From Pontibacillus halophilus JSM 076056 = DSM 19796 (lineage in GTDB: Bacteria; Bacillota; Bacilli; Bacillales; BH030062): DNA of 64,000 nt. The DNA lies in contig NZ_AULI01000009.1 of the NCBI RefSeq assembly GCF_000425205.1, positions 103,593 to 167,592 of the forward strand, read 5' to 3'. A model generated the notes under the pieces. The model did not search any database and was not told the DNA's origin. It worked only from the letters and a program-made list of their open reading frames with translations. The translations under genes and the position numbers were made by a program. Position 1 is the first letter of the stretch. Each line of letters opens with the position of its first letter. Below are positions 16,668 to 25,429 of the stretch, in pieces.

Positions 16668-16689
16668 GTGCTTTTGGTTATCATTCGGT

Positions 16690-16785
16690 GGGGGCAGGCA
16701 CTCCGGTCATAAGCAATCTTACTCCGGGAGGAAAGTGCACCTCCCTCTGTAATCTTACTTATGCCTATCGTGCCTAAGCGCCCCC
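16690..16785. repeat. Palindromic REP-like element, copy 1
   Basis: A 96-bp imperfect palindrome from GGGGGC to GCGCCCCC. Nested arms include GGCA/TGCC, CATAAG/CTTATG and GGGAGG/CCTCCC. The sides read CTTTTGGTT. Elements of this general design (GTCTAGCT... CATAAG... CTTATG... GCGCC) recur in intergenic spaces of many Bacillaceae, in my recollection. Confidence 0.85.
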
Positions 16786-16811
16786 TTCCGCTTTTGGTTC
16801 GTCTAGCTGCA

Positions 16812-16907
16812 GGGGGCAGGCACTCCGGTCATAAGCAATCTTACTCCGGGAGGGAAGAGCACCTCCCTTTGTAATCTTACTTATGCCTACCGTGCCTAAG
16901 CGCCCCC
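16812..16907. repeat. Palindromic REP-like element, copy 2
   Basis: The second 96-bp copy, 122 bp after copy 1 and differing at four positions. One difference turns a G-T pair in the folded form of copy 1 into a G-C pair. The shared tail TTCCGCTTTTGGTT runs into the stop codon of ykuT. Confidence 0.85.
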
Positions 16908-16919
16908 TTCCGCTTTTGG

Positions 16920-17753
16920 TTATTTACTCACATTAACTTGGTGTGGGTAAGGGATTTCGATGCCGGCTTCGTCTAGGGCTTCTTTCATTGCTTTTCTTAG
17001 GTCGCGTTCTACGGCCCATTGTTGCATGTTTTCAGTGTGGCCGAGGACGCGTAGGACGACGTCGGATGAGCCTAATCCTTGAACACCTAGTACGTTCGGG
17101 CCGTCTGTGATGCGTTCGTCGTTTTGGGCGAAGCGGTCACATACTGCTTGTAGCACTTGTACGGCTTGGTCGATATTGTCATCGTAAGAGATGCCAATGT
17201 CAACAAGTGCGCGCATGTTGCCGCGAGAGTGGTTGCTAATGCCAACCATATTACGGTTTGGAACGAAGTTTAATGTTCCATCAAAGCTTCGGATCTTAGT
17301 CGTACGAAGGCCAACTTCTTCAACAATACCGTTGTAGCCGCCTGCTGTTACATATTCGTCTACATCTACTTGACGTTCAATGAGAATGGCGAAGCCAGTT
17401 ACGATATCGCTCACTAACCCTTGCGCACCAAAACCGATGGCAAGACCAACGACACCTGCTCCGGCAATGAGTGGTGCAATGTCAATATCAAAGACACCAA
17501 ATAGCATGACTACGAAGAAGAACATAAGAACGTAAGAGAATACGCTTAACGCGAGTGTTTCTAAGGTGCGTACTCGAGCTTCTGATACTTTTTGAGTTTT
17601 GCTCGTACGTTGTACGGAGCCACGAATAATTCGTTTTCCAAGAGGAGAAACGATAAGGAATGCAATAATGAGTAATCCAATCTGTAGGGCAACGGGAATA
17701 ATCGCATCTAATAGATTCCCGAAGTTAAATGAGTCATCTGTAAAAAGATTCAT
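16920..17753 (-). CDS. ykuT: MscS-type mechanosensitive channel YkuT
   Basis: A 277-residue small-conductance mechanosensitive channel: three N-terminal membrane segments (about 15-40, 63-85, 90-115), the pore helix region AGAGVVGLAIGFGAQGLVSD, then the cytosolic beta and alpha/beta domains ending DEAGIEIPYPHQV. MscS channels open on hypo-osmotic shock and release solutes, which suits a salt-tolerant cell that accumulates osmolytes (compare the BCCT carrier and KtrC here). AAAGGAGG lies 10 nt before the ATG. Its stop codon is formed at the edge of a palindromic repeat. Confidence 0.9.
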   Translation of the reverse strand: MNLFTDDSFNFGNLLDAIIPVALQIGLLIIAFLIVSPLGKRIIRGSVQRTSKTQKVSEARVRTLETLALSVFSYVLMFFFVVMLFGVFDIDIAPLIAGAGVVGLAIGFGAQGLVSDIVTGFAILIERQVDVDEYVTAGGYNGIVEEVGLRTTKIRSFDGTLNFVPNRNMVGISNHSRGNMRALVDIGISYDDNIDQAVQVLQAVCDRFAQNDERITDGPNVLGVQGLGSSDVVLRVLGHTENMQQWAVERDLRKAMKEALDEAGIEIPYPHQVNVSK

Positions 17754-18211
17754 AAGGTAGGTTCCTCCTTTATGTATGATTTTTTGTCATGTTTTTTACT
17801 ATACCCCATATTGTAGTATTTTTTCAAACGTGCACATGTTTTTTACAGAAATTCTTACATGTGAGAAAAGCTTAATAAATCTTTTTCGTTCTTTCTATTA
17901 ATTAGGAGGGAAGAGCTTACGGCCCTTTGGATGTATTCTTCATCTGCTTACCTTCCTATAAGAAGGGGATGTAGACCGGGGTTTATCAAACAGATTTAGA
18001 GCTGGTTCTGAATAAAGGAAATTGTAGTGTGGTCACAGATAAGTTCTATGAAGTTGAAAGGACTACAGCCCTTCTTCCCCTATGCAGAAAGTGAAGGATT
18101 AATGATAGAAATAGTTGTAGGAAAATTGTAAAAATTAAGTCAAAAAGGTGGAAAATTATTTCGGAAGTCGATATATTTATATATACTTGATTACATTTTG
18201 GGGGGAAGGCT
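17754..18211 (+). other. 458-nt intergenic region upstream of yknUV with a long stem
   Basis: No gene is supported. An imperfect inverted repeat, AAGAAGGG-(2)-TGTAG at 17960-17974 and CTACA-(1)-CCCTTCTT at 18063-18076, could close a domain of about 117 nt. No promoter is clear. The strong ribosome site GGGGGGAAGG belongs to yknU. Confidence 0.4.
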
Positions 18212-19966
18212 ATGGAAACATTTAAAAAGCTTAAAGGCTTTTATTTACCATTTCGGCTATACTTTATCATTTCCATTTCATTTTTATTCTTAGTTACAGG
18301 GATTACAGTTGTTTATCCAATCATACTCCAGAAGACCATTGATGACGTTGTGAAACCCGAGCAGTATGATTTAATACCGTACCTAGCGGTAACATTCGTC
18401 GTTCTTATGATTGTAAAAGGAGTTGCTACATATTTAAATCAGTATTTCGGGGATTTATTTGGTATATCATCTGTCTACAAATTAAGGAACTCTCTTTATG
18501 AGAAGCTACAACGCTTATCGTTTCGTTACTATGATAATGCAAGAACGGGGGACTTAATGTCTCGTCTTACAGCAGACGTAGAAGGATTTCGCTTCTTCTT
18601 GTCATTTGGGTTTTCTGAGTTGTTGCGTATAGTTACGTTAATTTTAATTAGTCTTTTGGTTATGTTTTACTACTCGGTACCTTTAGCGCTTGTCACGATG
18701 GGGGCTATGCCATTTTTGGCAGTTGTCGTCTATCGATTTGATAAGAAAGTTCACCCTGCCTTTCGAGGAATCCGTAAATCCTTCGGGAAATTAAATACAA
18801 GAGTACAGGAGAACATTAGCGGAATGAACACCGTTAAATCTCTGTCACGAGAAGACTTTGAAATTGGCCGATTCAAAGACCATAACACGGACTATAAAGA
18901 CAACTACATTCACACAGCGAACATCTGGTCTAAGTTTTTTCCGCTCATGGAGTTTATTGGGAACATATCAGTTGTTGCGTTGCTTGCCTATGGCGGGTCA
19001 CTCGTCATTAACGGATCCATGACAAGCGGAGAGCTTGTCGCGTTTTTTAGCTTGGTGTGGTATATCGTAGGACCTCTCATGAACATCGGATTTGTCATTA
19101 ATTTGTTCTCGCAAGCGAAGGCGTCTGGAGAGCGTTTACTAGAGATTCTGGAAGCTGAAGAAGATATTGTTGAACATGAGGGCGCGATTAGGCAAGAAAG
19201 GCTAAACGGACACGTAACGTTCCGTGATGTAACGCTTCAATATACCGAAGACGATGACGAAGCCTTAAAGCGCGTAAGCTTCGATGCCCCACCTGGCAAA
19301 ACAATTGGATTAATTGGAGCAACGGGCTCTGGGAAAACGAGCATTACACAGCTTGTTACGAGATTCTACGAGCCAGAAGCCGGGGAAGTGCTTATTGATG
19401 GGAACCCTGTCCAAAGCTATGGGTTAAAGCAATTAAGAAAGAACATTGGATTTGTGCTTCAAGAATCCTTCTTATTCTCAACGTCCATTAGAGACAATAT
19501 CGCTTATGGAAACCCGGATGCTTCAATGGACAGCATTATTGATGCTGCGAAGCGGGCTCAAGCTCACGACTTCATTGTGGAAATGCCTGATGGCTATGAC
19601 ACAATGCTAGGTGAGCGCGGCATGGGGCTCTCAGGCGGTCAGAAGCAACGGATTGCTATTGCGCGTGCTATCCTTATTGACCCAAGCATCCTTGTGCTTG
19701 ATGATGCGACCTCAGCAGTAGATATGGAAACCGAACTTAAGATACAACAGGCGTTAAGAGAAGTAATGAAGGGGCGTACAACGTTCATCATTGCGCACCG
19801 GATCTCTTCTATTAAACACGCAGACGAAATCCTCGTGTTAGAAGATGGAATCATCACAGAGAGAGGGAAACATGAAGAGTTGTTATCGAATGGTGGAGTT
19901 TATCAAAGAATTTACGATATTCAGTATCAGGACAAAGAGGCAATTATGGCCGCATCTGGAAACTAG
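18212..19966 (+). CDS. yknU: ABC exporter half, degenerate site subunit (YknU)
   Basis: A 584-residue type IV ABC exporter half: six membrane segments (about 1-310) and a nucleotide-binding domain with Walker A GATGSGKT (about 369), signature LSGGQ (about 473) and Walker B ILVLDDATS (about 495). The residue after the Walker B Asp is Asp, not the catalytic Glu. That marks the degenerate partner of heterodimeric exporters such as BmrC or TM287. It is 12 nt upstream of yknV and surely cotranscribed. Order and lengths match B. subtilis yknU-yknV, whose substrate is unknown; drug or lipid export is likely. Confidence 0.87.
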   Translation: METFKKLKGFYLPFRLYFIISISFLFLVTGITVVYPIILQKTIDDVVKPEQYDLIPYLAVTFVVLMIVKGVATYLNQYFGDLFGISSVYKLRNSLYEKLQRLSFRYYDNARTGDLMSRLTADVEGFRFFLSFGFSELLRIVTLILISLLVMFYYSVPLALVTMGAMPFLAVVVYRFDKKVHPAFRGIRKSFGKLNTRVQENISGMNTVKSLSREDFEIGRFKDHNTDYKDNYIHTANIWSKFFPLMEFIGNISVVALLAYGGSLVINGSMTSGELVAFFSLVWYIVGPLMNIGFVINLFSQAKASGERLLEILEAEEDIVEHEGAIRQERLNGHVTFRDVTLQYTEDDDEALKRVSFDAPPGKTIGLIGATGSGKTSITQLVTRFYEPEAGEVLIDGNPVQSYGLKQLRKNIGFVLQESFLFSTSIRDNIAYGNPDASMDSIIDAAKRAQAHDFIVEMPDGYDTMLGERGMGLSGGQKQRIAIARAILIDPSILVLDDATSAVDMETELKIQQALREVMKGRTTFIIAHRISSIKHADEILVLEDGIITERGKHEELLSNGGVYQRIYDIQYQDKEAIMAASGN

Positions 19967-19978
19967 GGGGGTGTACGT

Positions 19979-21829
19979 ATGAATAATAGAAAGAATGAAA
20001 AAGTGACACGAACAAATAGTCCGCATTTAAAGCGGTTTTATTACACGCTTGACCAGGCGATTGAGAAACCATTTAACTGGTCTCAATTAGGGCGGCTATT
20101 ACAATATGTAAAGCCTTATTCTAAGAAACTGTTGCCTGCAGCCATTTTAGCAATGTTGATTTCTACACTTGTACGTTTAATTGTACCAATCTTAATCGGT
20201 AAGGTTGCCATTGACCTTGCAATACAGAAACAAGATACGAATTTACTTGTACAATTAGTTGTAGGCGTCGCCATCCTATATTTGATTAGCTATGTTGCCA
20301 ATAGTTTACGGATTAAGTGGGTGAATGTGCTTGGGCAGAATGTAATTTATGATTTACGTACCCATCTATTCTCACATGTTCAGCGGCTGTCCCATCGCTT
20401 CTTTGACTCGAAATCAGCTGGGTCTATTCTTGTACGGATAATGAATGATATTAATTCGTTACAAGAACTGTTTACGAACGGAATCATTAACTTGCTAATG
20501 GATATTGTGACGCTCCTTGGCATTATTGTTATTTTGTTCGTTCTTAGTCCTAAGCTAGCTCTTGCTATTATGGTTATCTTGCCAGTGATGTTCTTTATAT
20601 CTACGAAGCTACGCCGGAACATCCGTAGATCCTGGCAAGATGTAAGGATTCAACAATCGAGACTTAATTCCCATTTAAATGAGAGTATTCAAGGGATTCG
20701 TATAACGCAGTCGTTCTCACAAGAGAAAGAAAATACAGAGTACTTTAATGGGATAAACACAGATAACTTTGAAGCGTGGCGCAACGCAACGAAGCGGAGT
20801 GCTATGTTTCGACCGTTCGTTGAACTGAGCAATGCGGTTGGTACAGTTATTTTGATCTCTTACGGGGCATGGCTGATTATTCTAGGCCCTACAAACGGTG
20901 GGATTGAAGTCGGTACGTTCGTATCCTTCGCCTTCTATCTCGGGATGTTCTGGGAGCCTATCTCACGACTTGGTCAGATGTACAACCAGCTGCTAATGGC
21001 GATGGCCTCCTCTGAGAGAATTTTCGAGTTCCTTGATGAACAGCCAAATGTAGAAGAGCAGACGAATGCGATAGAATTGAAAGATATGAAAGGTCACATT
21101 GAATTTGAGAAGGTTCAGTTCTCTTATGACGATAATCGGATAGCACTGCATGAAATTAGCCTTGAAATGAAGTCTGGTGAGACAATTGCTCTTGTGGGTC
21201 ATACAGGCTCTGGGAAGTCTACAATTGCGAATCTAATTAGCCGATTTTACGACCCAACAAAGGGTGTTGTGAAAATTGATGGGCAAGATTTAAAAGGCGT
21301 TACCATTGATAGCCTACGTCAGCAGATTAGTGTTGTGTTACAAGACACGTTTATTTTCTCAGGGACAATCATGGAGAATATTCGATTTGGTCGACCTAGT
21401 GCAACGGATGAAGAAGTAATCGAGGCAGCGAAAGTCGTGGGGGCTGATGAGTTTATACAGCGTATGGGCGATGGATATGAGACAGAAGTTGAAGAGCGAG
21501 GCAACATTCTGTCAGCAGGAGAGCGGCAGCTTCTTTCCTTTGCACGTGCCTTACTTGCAGACCCACGCATTTTAATTCTTGATGAAGCAACATCAAGTAT
21601 CGATACCGAAACGGAAGTGAAAATTCAACATGCGTTAAAGACGTTATTGAAAGGGCGGACCGCAATTATGATTGCCCACCGTCTTTCAACCATTCGAGAA
21701 GCTGACCATATTTATGTGTTGGATCATGGTCGAATCATTGAGCAAGGAAACCATCGACAGTTGATGGACCAACAAGGGGAATATTTTGACCTTGTGAAGA
21801 CTCAATTCGAGATGTTGGATGCAATGTAA
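19979..21829 (+). CDS. yknV: ABC exporter half, catalytic subunit (YknV)
   Basis: A 616-residue partner of YknU: a polar N-terminal extension, six membrane segments (about 45-335), Walker A GHTGSGKS (about 407), signature LSAGERQ (about 512) instead of LSGGQ, and Walker B ILILDEATSS (about 535) with the catalytic Glu. The two subunits complement each other. The good ATP site combines YknV Walker motifs with the LSGGQ of YknU; the other site combines Asp Walker B with LSAGE and should be inactive. The ribosome site is a run of G (AGGGGGGTG). A weak stem (21850-21879) follows without a T tract. Confidence 0.88.
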   Translation: MNNRKNEKVTRTNSPHLKRFYYTLDQAIEKPFNWSQLGRLLQYVKPYSKKLLPAAILAMLISTLVRLIVPILIGKVAIDLAIQKQDTNLLVQLVVGVAILYLISYVANSLRIKWVNVLGQNVIYDLRTHLFSHVQRLSHRFFDSKSAGSILVRIMNDINSLQELFTNGIINLLMDIVTLLGIIVILFVLSPKLALAIMVILPVMFFISTKLRRNIRRSWQDVRIQQSRLNSHLNESIQGIRITQSFSQEKENTEYFNGINTDNFEAWRNATKRSAMFRPFVELSNAVGTVILISYGAWLIILGPTNGGIEVGTFVSFAFYLGMFWEPISRLGQMYNQLLMAMASSERIFEFLDEQPNVEEQTNAIELKDMKGHIEFEKVQFSYDDNRIALHEISLEMKSGETIALVGHTGSGKSTIANLISRFYDPTKGVVKIDGQDLKGVTIDSLRQQISVVLQDTFIFSGTIMENIRFGRPSATDEEVIEAAKVVGADEFIQRMGDGYETEVEERGNILSAGERQLLSFARALLADPRILILDEATSSIDTETEVKIQHALKTLLKGRTAIMIAHRLSTIREADHIYVLDHGRIIEQGNHRQLMDQQGEYFDLVKTQFEMLDAM

Positions 21830-21934
21830 CTATTGATAAGAGTATCACTTAAAGGCGGAGCAGCGATGTTTCGCCTTTACATATTCGAAAGTTGACGAAG
21901 AAAATGGGACGCTTTACACTAGAGTTAAAGGATA

Positions 21935-21952
21935 TTGTGACACATTTCACAA
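21935..21952. promoter_or_regulatory. Rex-type operator upstream of cydAB
   Basis: TTGTGA-N6-TCACAA, a perfect 6-bp inverted repeat matching the consensus of the NADH-sensing repressor Rex, which controls cyd genes in bacilli. It is 147 nt before the cydA start. A half site, TTTCACAA, also occurs at 22069-22076. Confidence 0.65.
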
Positions 21953-22098
21953 ATTTGTCACCAATCTTTCCCTCCATAGGCAGTTATAAGGTTTATACTA
22001 AGGGGAGATAGGTTATTGTATGTTGGACTTAAACAGAGTTTTTCTACTGCGAATTTTTATGTTCAACATTTCACAATCTTCATCGAGGAGGATGCAAC

Positions 22099-23454
22099 AT
22101 GTTTGAAGCCGATAGCGTCTTACTGAGTCGACTACTTACGAGTTTAACGTTAATGTTTCACGCTATATTCGCAACGTTAGGGGTGGGGATCCCCTTAATG
22201 ATTTCCATTGCTGAATTAATAGGGATAAGAAAGAAAGATTCCCATTACACTTTACTTGCACAACGCTGGGCGAGGGGGTATGTCATACTTGTCGCCGTAG
22301 GGGTAGTAACAGGGACAGCCATTGGTCTCCAACTCTCACTCTTGTGGCCTAGTTTCATGCAATTTGCGGGGAATGTGATTAGTCTGCCGCTCTTTCTGGA
22401 GACATTTGCATTCTTCTTTGAGGCGATTTTCCTTGGCGCATATCTGTACACTTGGGACCGATTTAATAAGCCTATTTACCACTGGCTATTGTCGCTACCA
22501 GTCGTTATAGGGGGAGGACTGTCCGCATTCTTTATCACAACAGTCAATGCGTTTATGAACACGCCTGATGGGTTTGATTTGACCAATGGAGAGATTACTT
22601 CCATAAATCCAATGGAAGCTATGTTTAACCCTGCGACGCCAACGAAGGTGTTTCACGTACTCACATCTAGTTATTTAACTGCTGCTGCCATTTTAGCAAC
22701 GATAGCAGCACTCGCCATCTTAAGAAAACGCGGCAATGCCTACCACCGGAAAGCATTAAAATTAACGATGGTCGTCACCTTTATCTTCGCGATATTAACA
22801 GCTGTAGCAGGCGACTTATCAGCGAAGCATCTAGCTGAGCATCAACCTGAGAAGCTAGCAGCTGCTGAATGGCACTTTGAAACAGAAGAAAGCGCGGACC
22901 TTGTTGTGTTCGGGACGTTGGATGAGAACAATGAAGTGCAAAATGCCATCCGGATCCCGAATATGCTTAGCTTCTTAGCGTTTGGTGATTTTAACGCTGA
23001 AGTGCAAGGACTTGAAGAAATTAATGAAGGAGAGCAACCGCCGCTAATCATACATTACTTCTTTGATTTAATGGTTAGTTTAGGTATGTATGCATTAGGT
23101 GTTTCTTTCTTATTCTTAGCACTATGGAAATTGAAACGATTTAACCCATTCAATAAATGGGTGCTATGGCTTGTCGTATTAAACGGACCATTTGCAATGC
23201 TTGCAATTGAATTTGGTTGGTTGCTTGCAGAGGTGGGACGTCAACCTTGGATTATGAGAGGGTTTATGACGGTTGCTGAAGCTGCAACAACCTCTCCAAA
23301 TGTAGCTTGGATGCTCCTTCTCTTTATCGGTCTTTACGTCGTACTCGGATTTACGGTCGTCCGAGTGTTGAGAAAGCTATTTAAGGATAATCCGGCAGAA
23401 TTAGAGTTAGAACAAAAATATCCTAATGTAACAAAGAGTGGTGTTGACGCATGA
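22099..23454 (+). CDS. cydA: Cytochrome bd-type quinol oxidase subunit I
   Basis: A 451-residue membrane protein with about nine segments. Haem ligand H21 is in LTLMFHAIFATLGVG, a second His is near 186 (KVFHVLTSS), and the family motif GWLLAEVGRQPW is near 380. The quinol loop after GDLSAKHLAEHQPEKLAA is short. Together with the N-terminal sequence this makes it closer to B. subtilis YthA and other cyanide-insensitive-type enzymes than to the long-loop CydA. It oxidises quinol and reduces oxygen to water at the membrane with high affinity. It overlaps cydB by 4 nt (ATGA). GAGGAGG precedes the ATG. Confidence 0.88.
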   Translation: MFEADSVLLSRLLTSLTLMFHAIFATLGVGIPLMISIAELIGIRKKDSHYTLLAQRWARGYVILVAVGVVTGTAIGLQLSLLWPSFMQFAGNVISLPLFLETFAFFFEAIFLGAYLYTWDRFNKPIYHWLLSLPVVIGGGLSAFFITTVNAFMNTPDGFDLTNGEITSINPMEAMFNPATPTKVFHVLTSSYLTAAAILATIAALAILRKRGNAYHRKALKLTMVVTFIFAILTAVAGDLSAKHLAEHQPEKLAAAEWHFETEESADLVVFGTLDENNEVQNAIRIPNMLSFLAFGDFNAEVQGLEEINEGEQPPLIIHYFFDLMVSLGMYALGVSFLFLALWKLKRFNPFNKWVLWLVVLNGPFAMLAIEFGWLLAEVGRQPWIMRGFMTVAEAATTSPNVAWMLLLFIGLYVVLGFTVVRVLRKLFKDNPAELELEQKYPNVTKSGVDA

Positions 23455-24464
23455 ACTATGAATTAATTGGAATAACGGTCCTTTGGGTATTTCTTTACGG
23501 ATATCTTATCGTGGCGTCCATCGATTTCGGAGCAGGATTCTTTGCATATTACGCTAAACTGACGAAGCAAGACCACGTTGTAAACAAATTAATATCACGT
23601 TATCTCTCACCTGTGTGGGAGGTAACGAACGTGTTCTTTGTCTTCTTCTTTGTAGGATTGGTAGGATTCTTTCCTGATGCTGCCTACTACTTTGGTCAGT
23701 CCCTGCTTGTACCAGGAAGTATTGCCATTATTCTCATTGCCATCCGAGGGTCCTTCTACGCATTTGAGAACTATGGCTCGAAGAAAAGCCATCTCTTTAT
23801 GTTCCTATATGGGGCCACAGGATTATTCATTCCTGCTGCATTATCGACAGCACTCACAATTTCAGAAGGTGGATTTATAGAAGAAACAGAAACAGGAGTT
23901 CATTTGCTAACGGGTGAATTACTCAGAAGCCCTTATTCTTGGAGTGTGGTCTTCTTAGCGATTGTTTCGGTTCTTTATATTAGTGCAGCCTTCCTTAGCT
24001 TCTACGCCAAGAAAGCTGGAGATACAGCGGCGTTTCAATTTATGAGAAAGCTCGCTCTATTCTGGAGTACACCAACAATTATTGCGAGTCTGACGACCTT
24101 TATTGCAATGAGTCAGCATAATTCCCGCCACTTTGAGAACATGCTTGATTTATGGTGGATGTTCGGAATCTCTGTTGCTTTCTTCCTCGGTGCACTTTGG
24201 TTAATCTATAGTGAGCGTCGACTTGGACTAGCATTTATATTTGTTATGTTCCAGTTCTTCTTTGCATTCTTTGGTTATGGAGCAGGTCATCTGCCGTATC
24301 TTCTAGAACCATTCATTACAATCAGTGACAGTGTAACAAATGATACGATGGGACTAGCGCTCATTATCGCCTTTATCGCAGGGCTATGTTTACTTGTTCC
24401 TTCATTGATCTTATTAATGAAGATGTTCTTATTTGATGCGGAATATGTGAAAGGTAAGAAATAG
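23451..24464 (+). CDS. cydB: Cytochrome bd-type quinol oxidase subunit II
   Basis: A 337-residue protein with about eight to nine membrane segments. It begins MNYELIGITVLWVFLYGYLIVASIDFGAGFF and contains RGSFYAFENYG, as in subunit II of the CIO/YthB type. It stabilises subunit I and forms the heterodimer. Translational coupling through the ATGA overlap fits equal amounts. No cydCD exporter genes follow, unlike the B. subtilis cydABCD operon, so cysteine/glutathione export must be encoded elsewhere. A strong terminator follows. Confidence 0.88.
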   Translation: MNYELIGITVLWVFLYGYLIVASIDFGAGFFAYYAKLTKQDHVVNKLISRYLSPVWEVTNVFFVFFFVGLVGFFPDAAYYFGQSLLVPGSIAIILIAIRGSFYAFENYGSKKSHLFMFLYGATGLFIPAALSTALTISEGGFIEETETGVHLLTGELLRSPYSWSVVFLAIVSVLYISAAFLSFYAKKAGDTAAFQFMRKLALFWSTPTIIASLTTFIAMSQHNSRHFENMLDLWWMFGISVAFFLGALWLIYSERRLGLAFIFVMFQFFFAFFGYGAGHLPYLLEPFITISDSVTNDTMGLALIIAFIAGLCLLVPSLILLMKMFLFDAEYVKGKK

Positions 24465-24467
24465 TGT

Positions 24468-24492
24468 AAGCGGGGCATAGCCCCGCTTTTTT
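24468..24492 (+). terminator. Intrinsic terminator after cydB
   Basis: Stem AAGCGGGG/CCCCGCTT, loop CATAG, then eight or more T. Confidence 0.85.
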
Positions 24493-24571
24493 TCTATGGT
24501 GCTAGCTTCCTTTTCTGTTTCCTTCTGTGATAGACTATTGCTAGTGAACTAATAGATATTGGAGGAAGAGC

Positions 24572-25243
24572 ATGAAGAAGGAATATGCCGTTGTAGGACT
24601 TGGTCGCTTCGGAGCAAGTATTTGCCAGGAGCTAAGCCGAGAAGGAATGGAAGTACTCGCGATTGATATCGATGAGGATAAAGTAAATGAGTATAAAGAT
24701 ATTGCCTCTCATGCCGTAATTGCGGATTCAACTGATGAAAGTGTATTGAAAGAATTAGGCATACGCAACATAGACCACGTTATTGTGGCGATTGGAGATA
24801 ACATTCAAGCGAGCATCTTGACAACTTTAATGTTGAAAGAACTAGGGATTAAGAAAATCACGGTTAAGGCTCAGAATGATTACCACGAGAAAGTGTTAAA
24901 TAAGATTGGTGCTGACCAAGTTGTTCACCCAGAACGAGACATGGGGCGCCGAATTGCGCATAATATCATTTCAAATAATGTACTCGATTATTTAGAACTG
25001 TCTGATGACCATAGTGTGGTTGAAGTTAAGGCTGGCGTGAAAATGATTGGCCAGACGTTGGTTGACTTGGATATCCGTGCTCGTTACGGATGTAACGTTG
25101 TAGCAATTAAACGAAATAAAGATATTAACGTTTCGCCAATTGCAACAGAGACCATCCTCGATGGAGATGTGCTCATTATTATTGGAGCGGACAGAGACAT
25201 CTCTAGATTTGAGAAGAACTTAGTCGTTGAAGACGATGATTAA
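24572..25243 (+). CDS. ktrC: Potassium uptake regulatory subunit KtrC (RCK)
   Basis: A 223-residue protein with an N-terminal RCK/TrkA_N nucleotide-binding fold (YAVVGLGRFGASICQEL, glycine-rich loop; acidic LAIDIDEDK at the end of strand 2) and a C-terminal RCK_C domain (about 140-220), where c-di-AMP binds in homologues. It gates a KtrD-type channel not present in this window. The gene (ykqB in B. subtilis) lies upstream of rnjA there as well, but here the glycogen and maltodextrin island separates them. Ribosome site GGAGGAAG; flanked by terminators. Confidence 0.9.
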   Translation: MKKEYAVVGLGRFGASICQELSREGMEVLAIDIDEDKVNEYKDIASHAVIADSTDESVLKELGIRNIDHVIVAIGDNIQASILTTLMLKELGIKKITVKAQNDYHEKVLNKIGADQVVHPERDMGRRIAHNIISNNVLDYLELSDDHSVVEVKAGVKMIGQTLVDLDIRARYGCNVVAIKRNKDINVSPIATETILDGDVLIIIGADRDISRFEKNLVVEDDD

Positions 25244-25250
25244 CTTTGTA

Positions 25251-25281
25251 AGACCCTTAACTGTGTGTTAAGGGTCTTTTT
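25251..25281 (+). terminator. Intrinsic terminator after ktrC
   Basis: Stem AGACCCTTAA/TTAAGGGTCT with a 7-nt loop, then a T tract. Confidence 0.85.
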
Positions 25282-25429
25282 ATTTTGTTCGTTTACATGA
25301 ATTCGGTTACAGAATGCCCCTTGTGGAAAAAAGTTAATAACTTCGAACAGACGTGTGTTTCATTTCTGGGTAAAACAGGTAAAGGATATTATGAAACTAG
25401 ATTACGGAGATGAAAGGCAGTGATTCTAG

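Noticed and set aside
16690..16907. CRISPR-like array
   Set aside because: Only two long palindromic copies with a 26-bp gap and shared borders; not short repeats with unique spacers, and no cas genes.
17932..18000. Possible leader peptide upstream of yknU
   Set aside because: A 22-codon reading from the ATG near 17930 has no spaced ribosome site and no terminator/antiterminator pair could be drawn.
24496..24571. c-di-AMP riboswitch upstream of ktrC
   Set aside because: The gap between the cydB terminator and ktrC is under 80 nt, too short for the ydaO-type riboswitch.
25282..25429. Sigma-B promoter for the pyruvate oxidase gene
   Set aside because: GTTT and GGGTAA-like pieces occur but not with 12-15 bp spacing.
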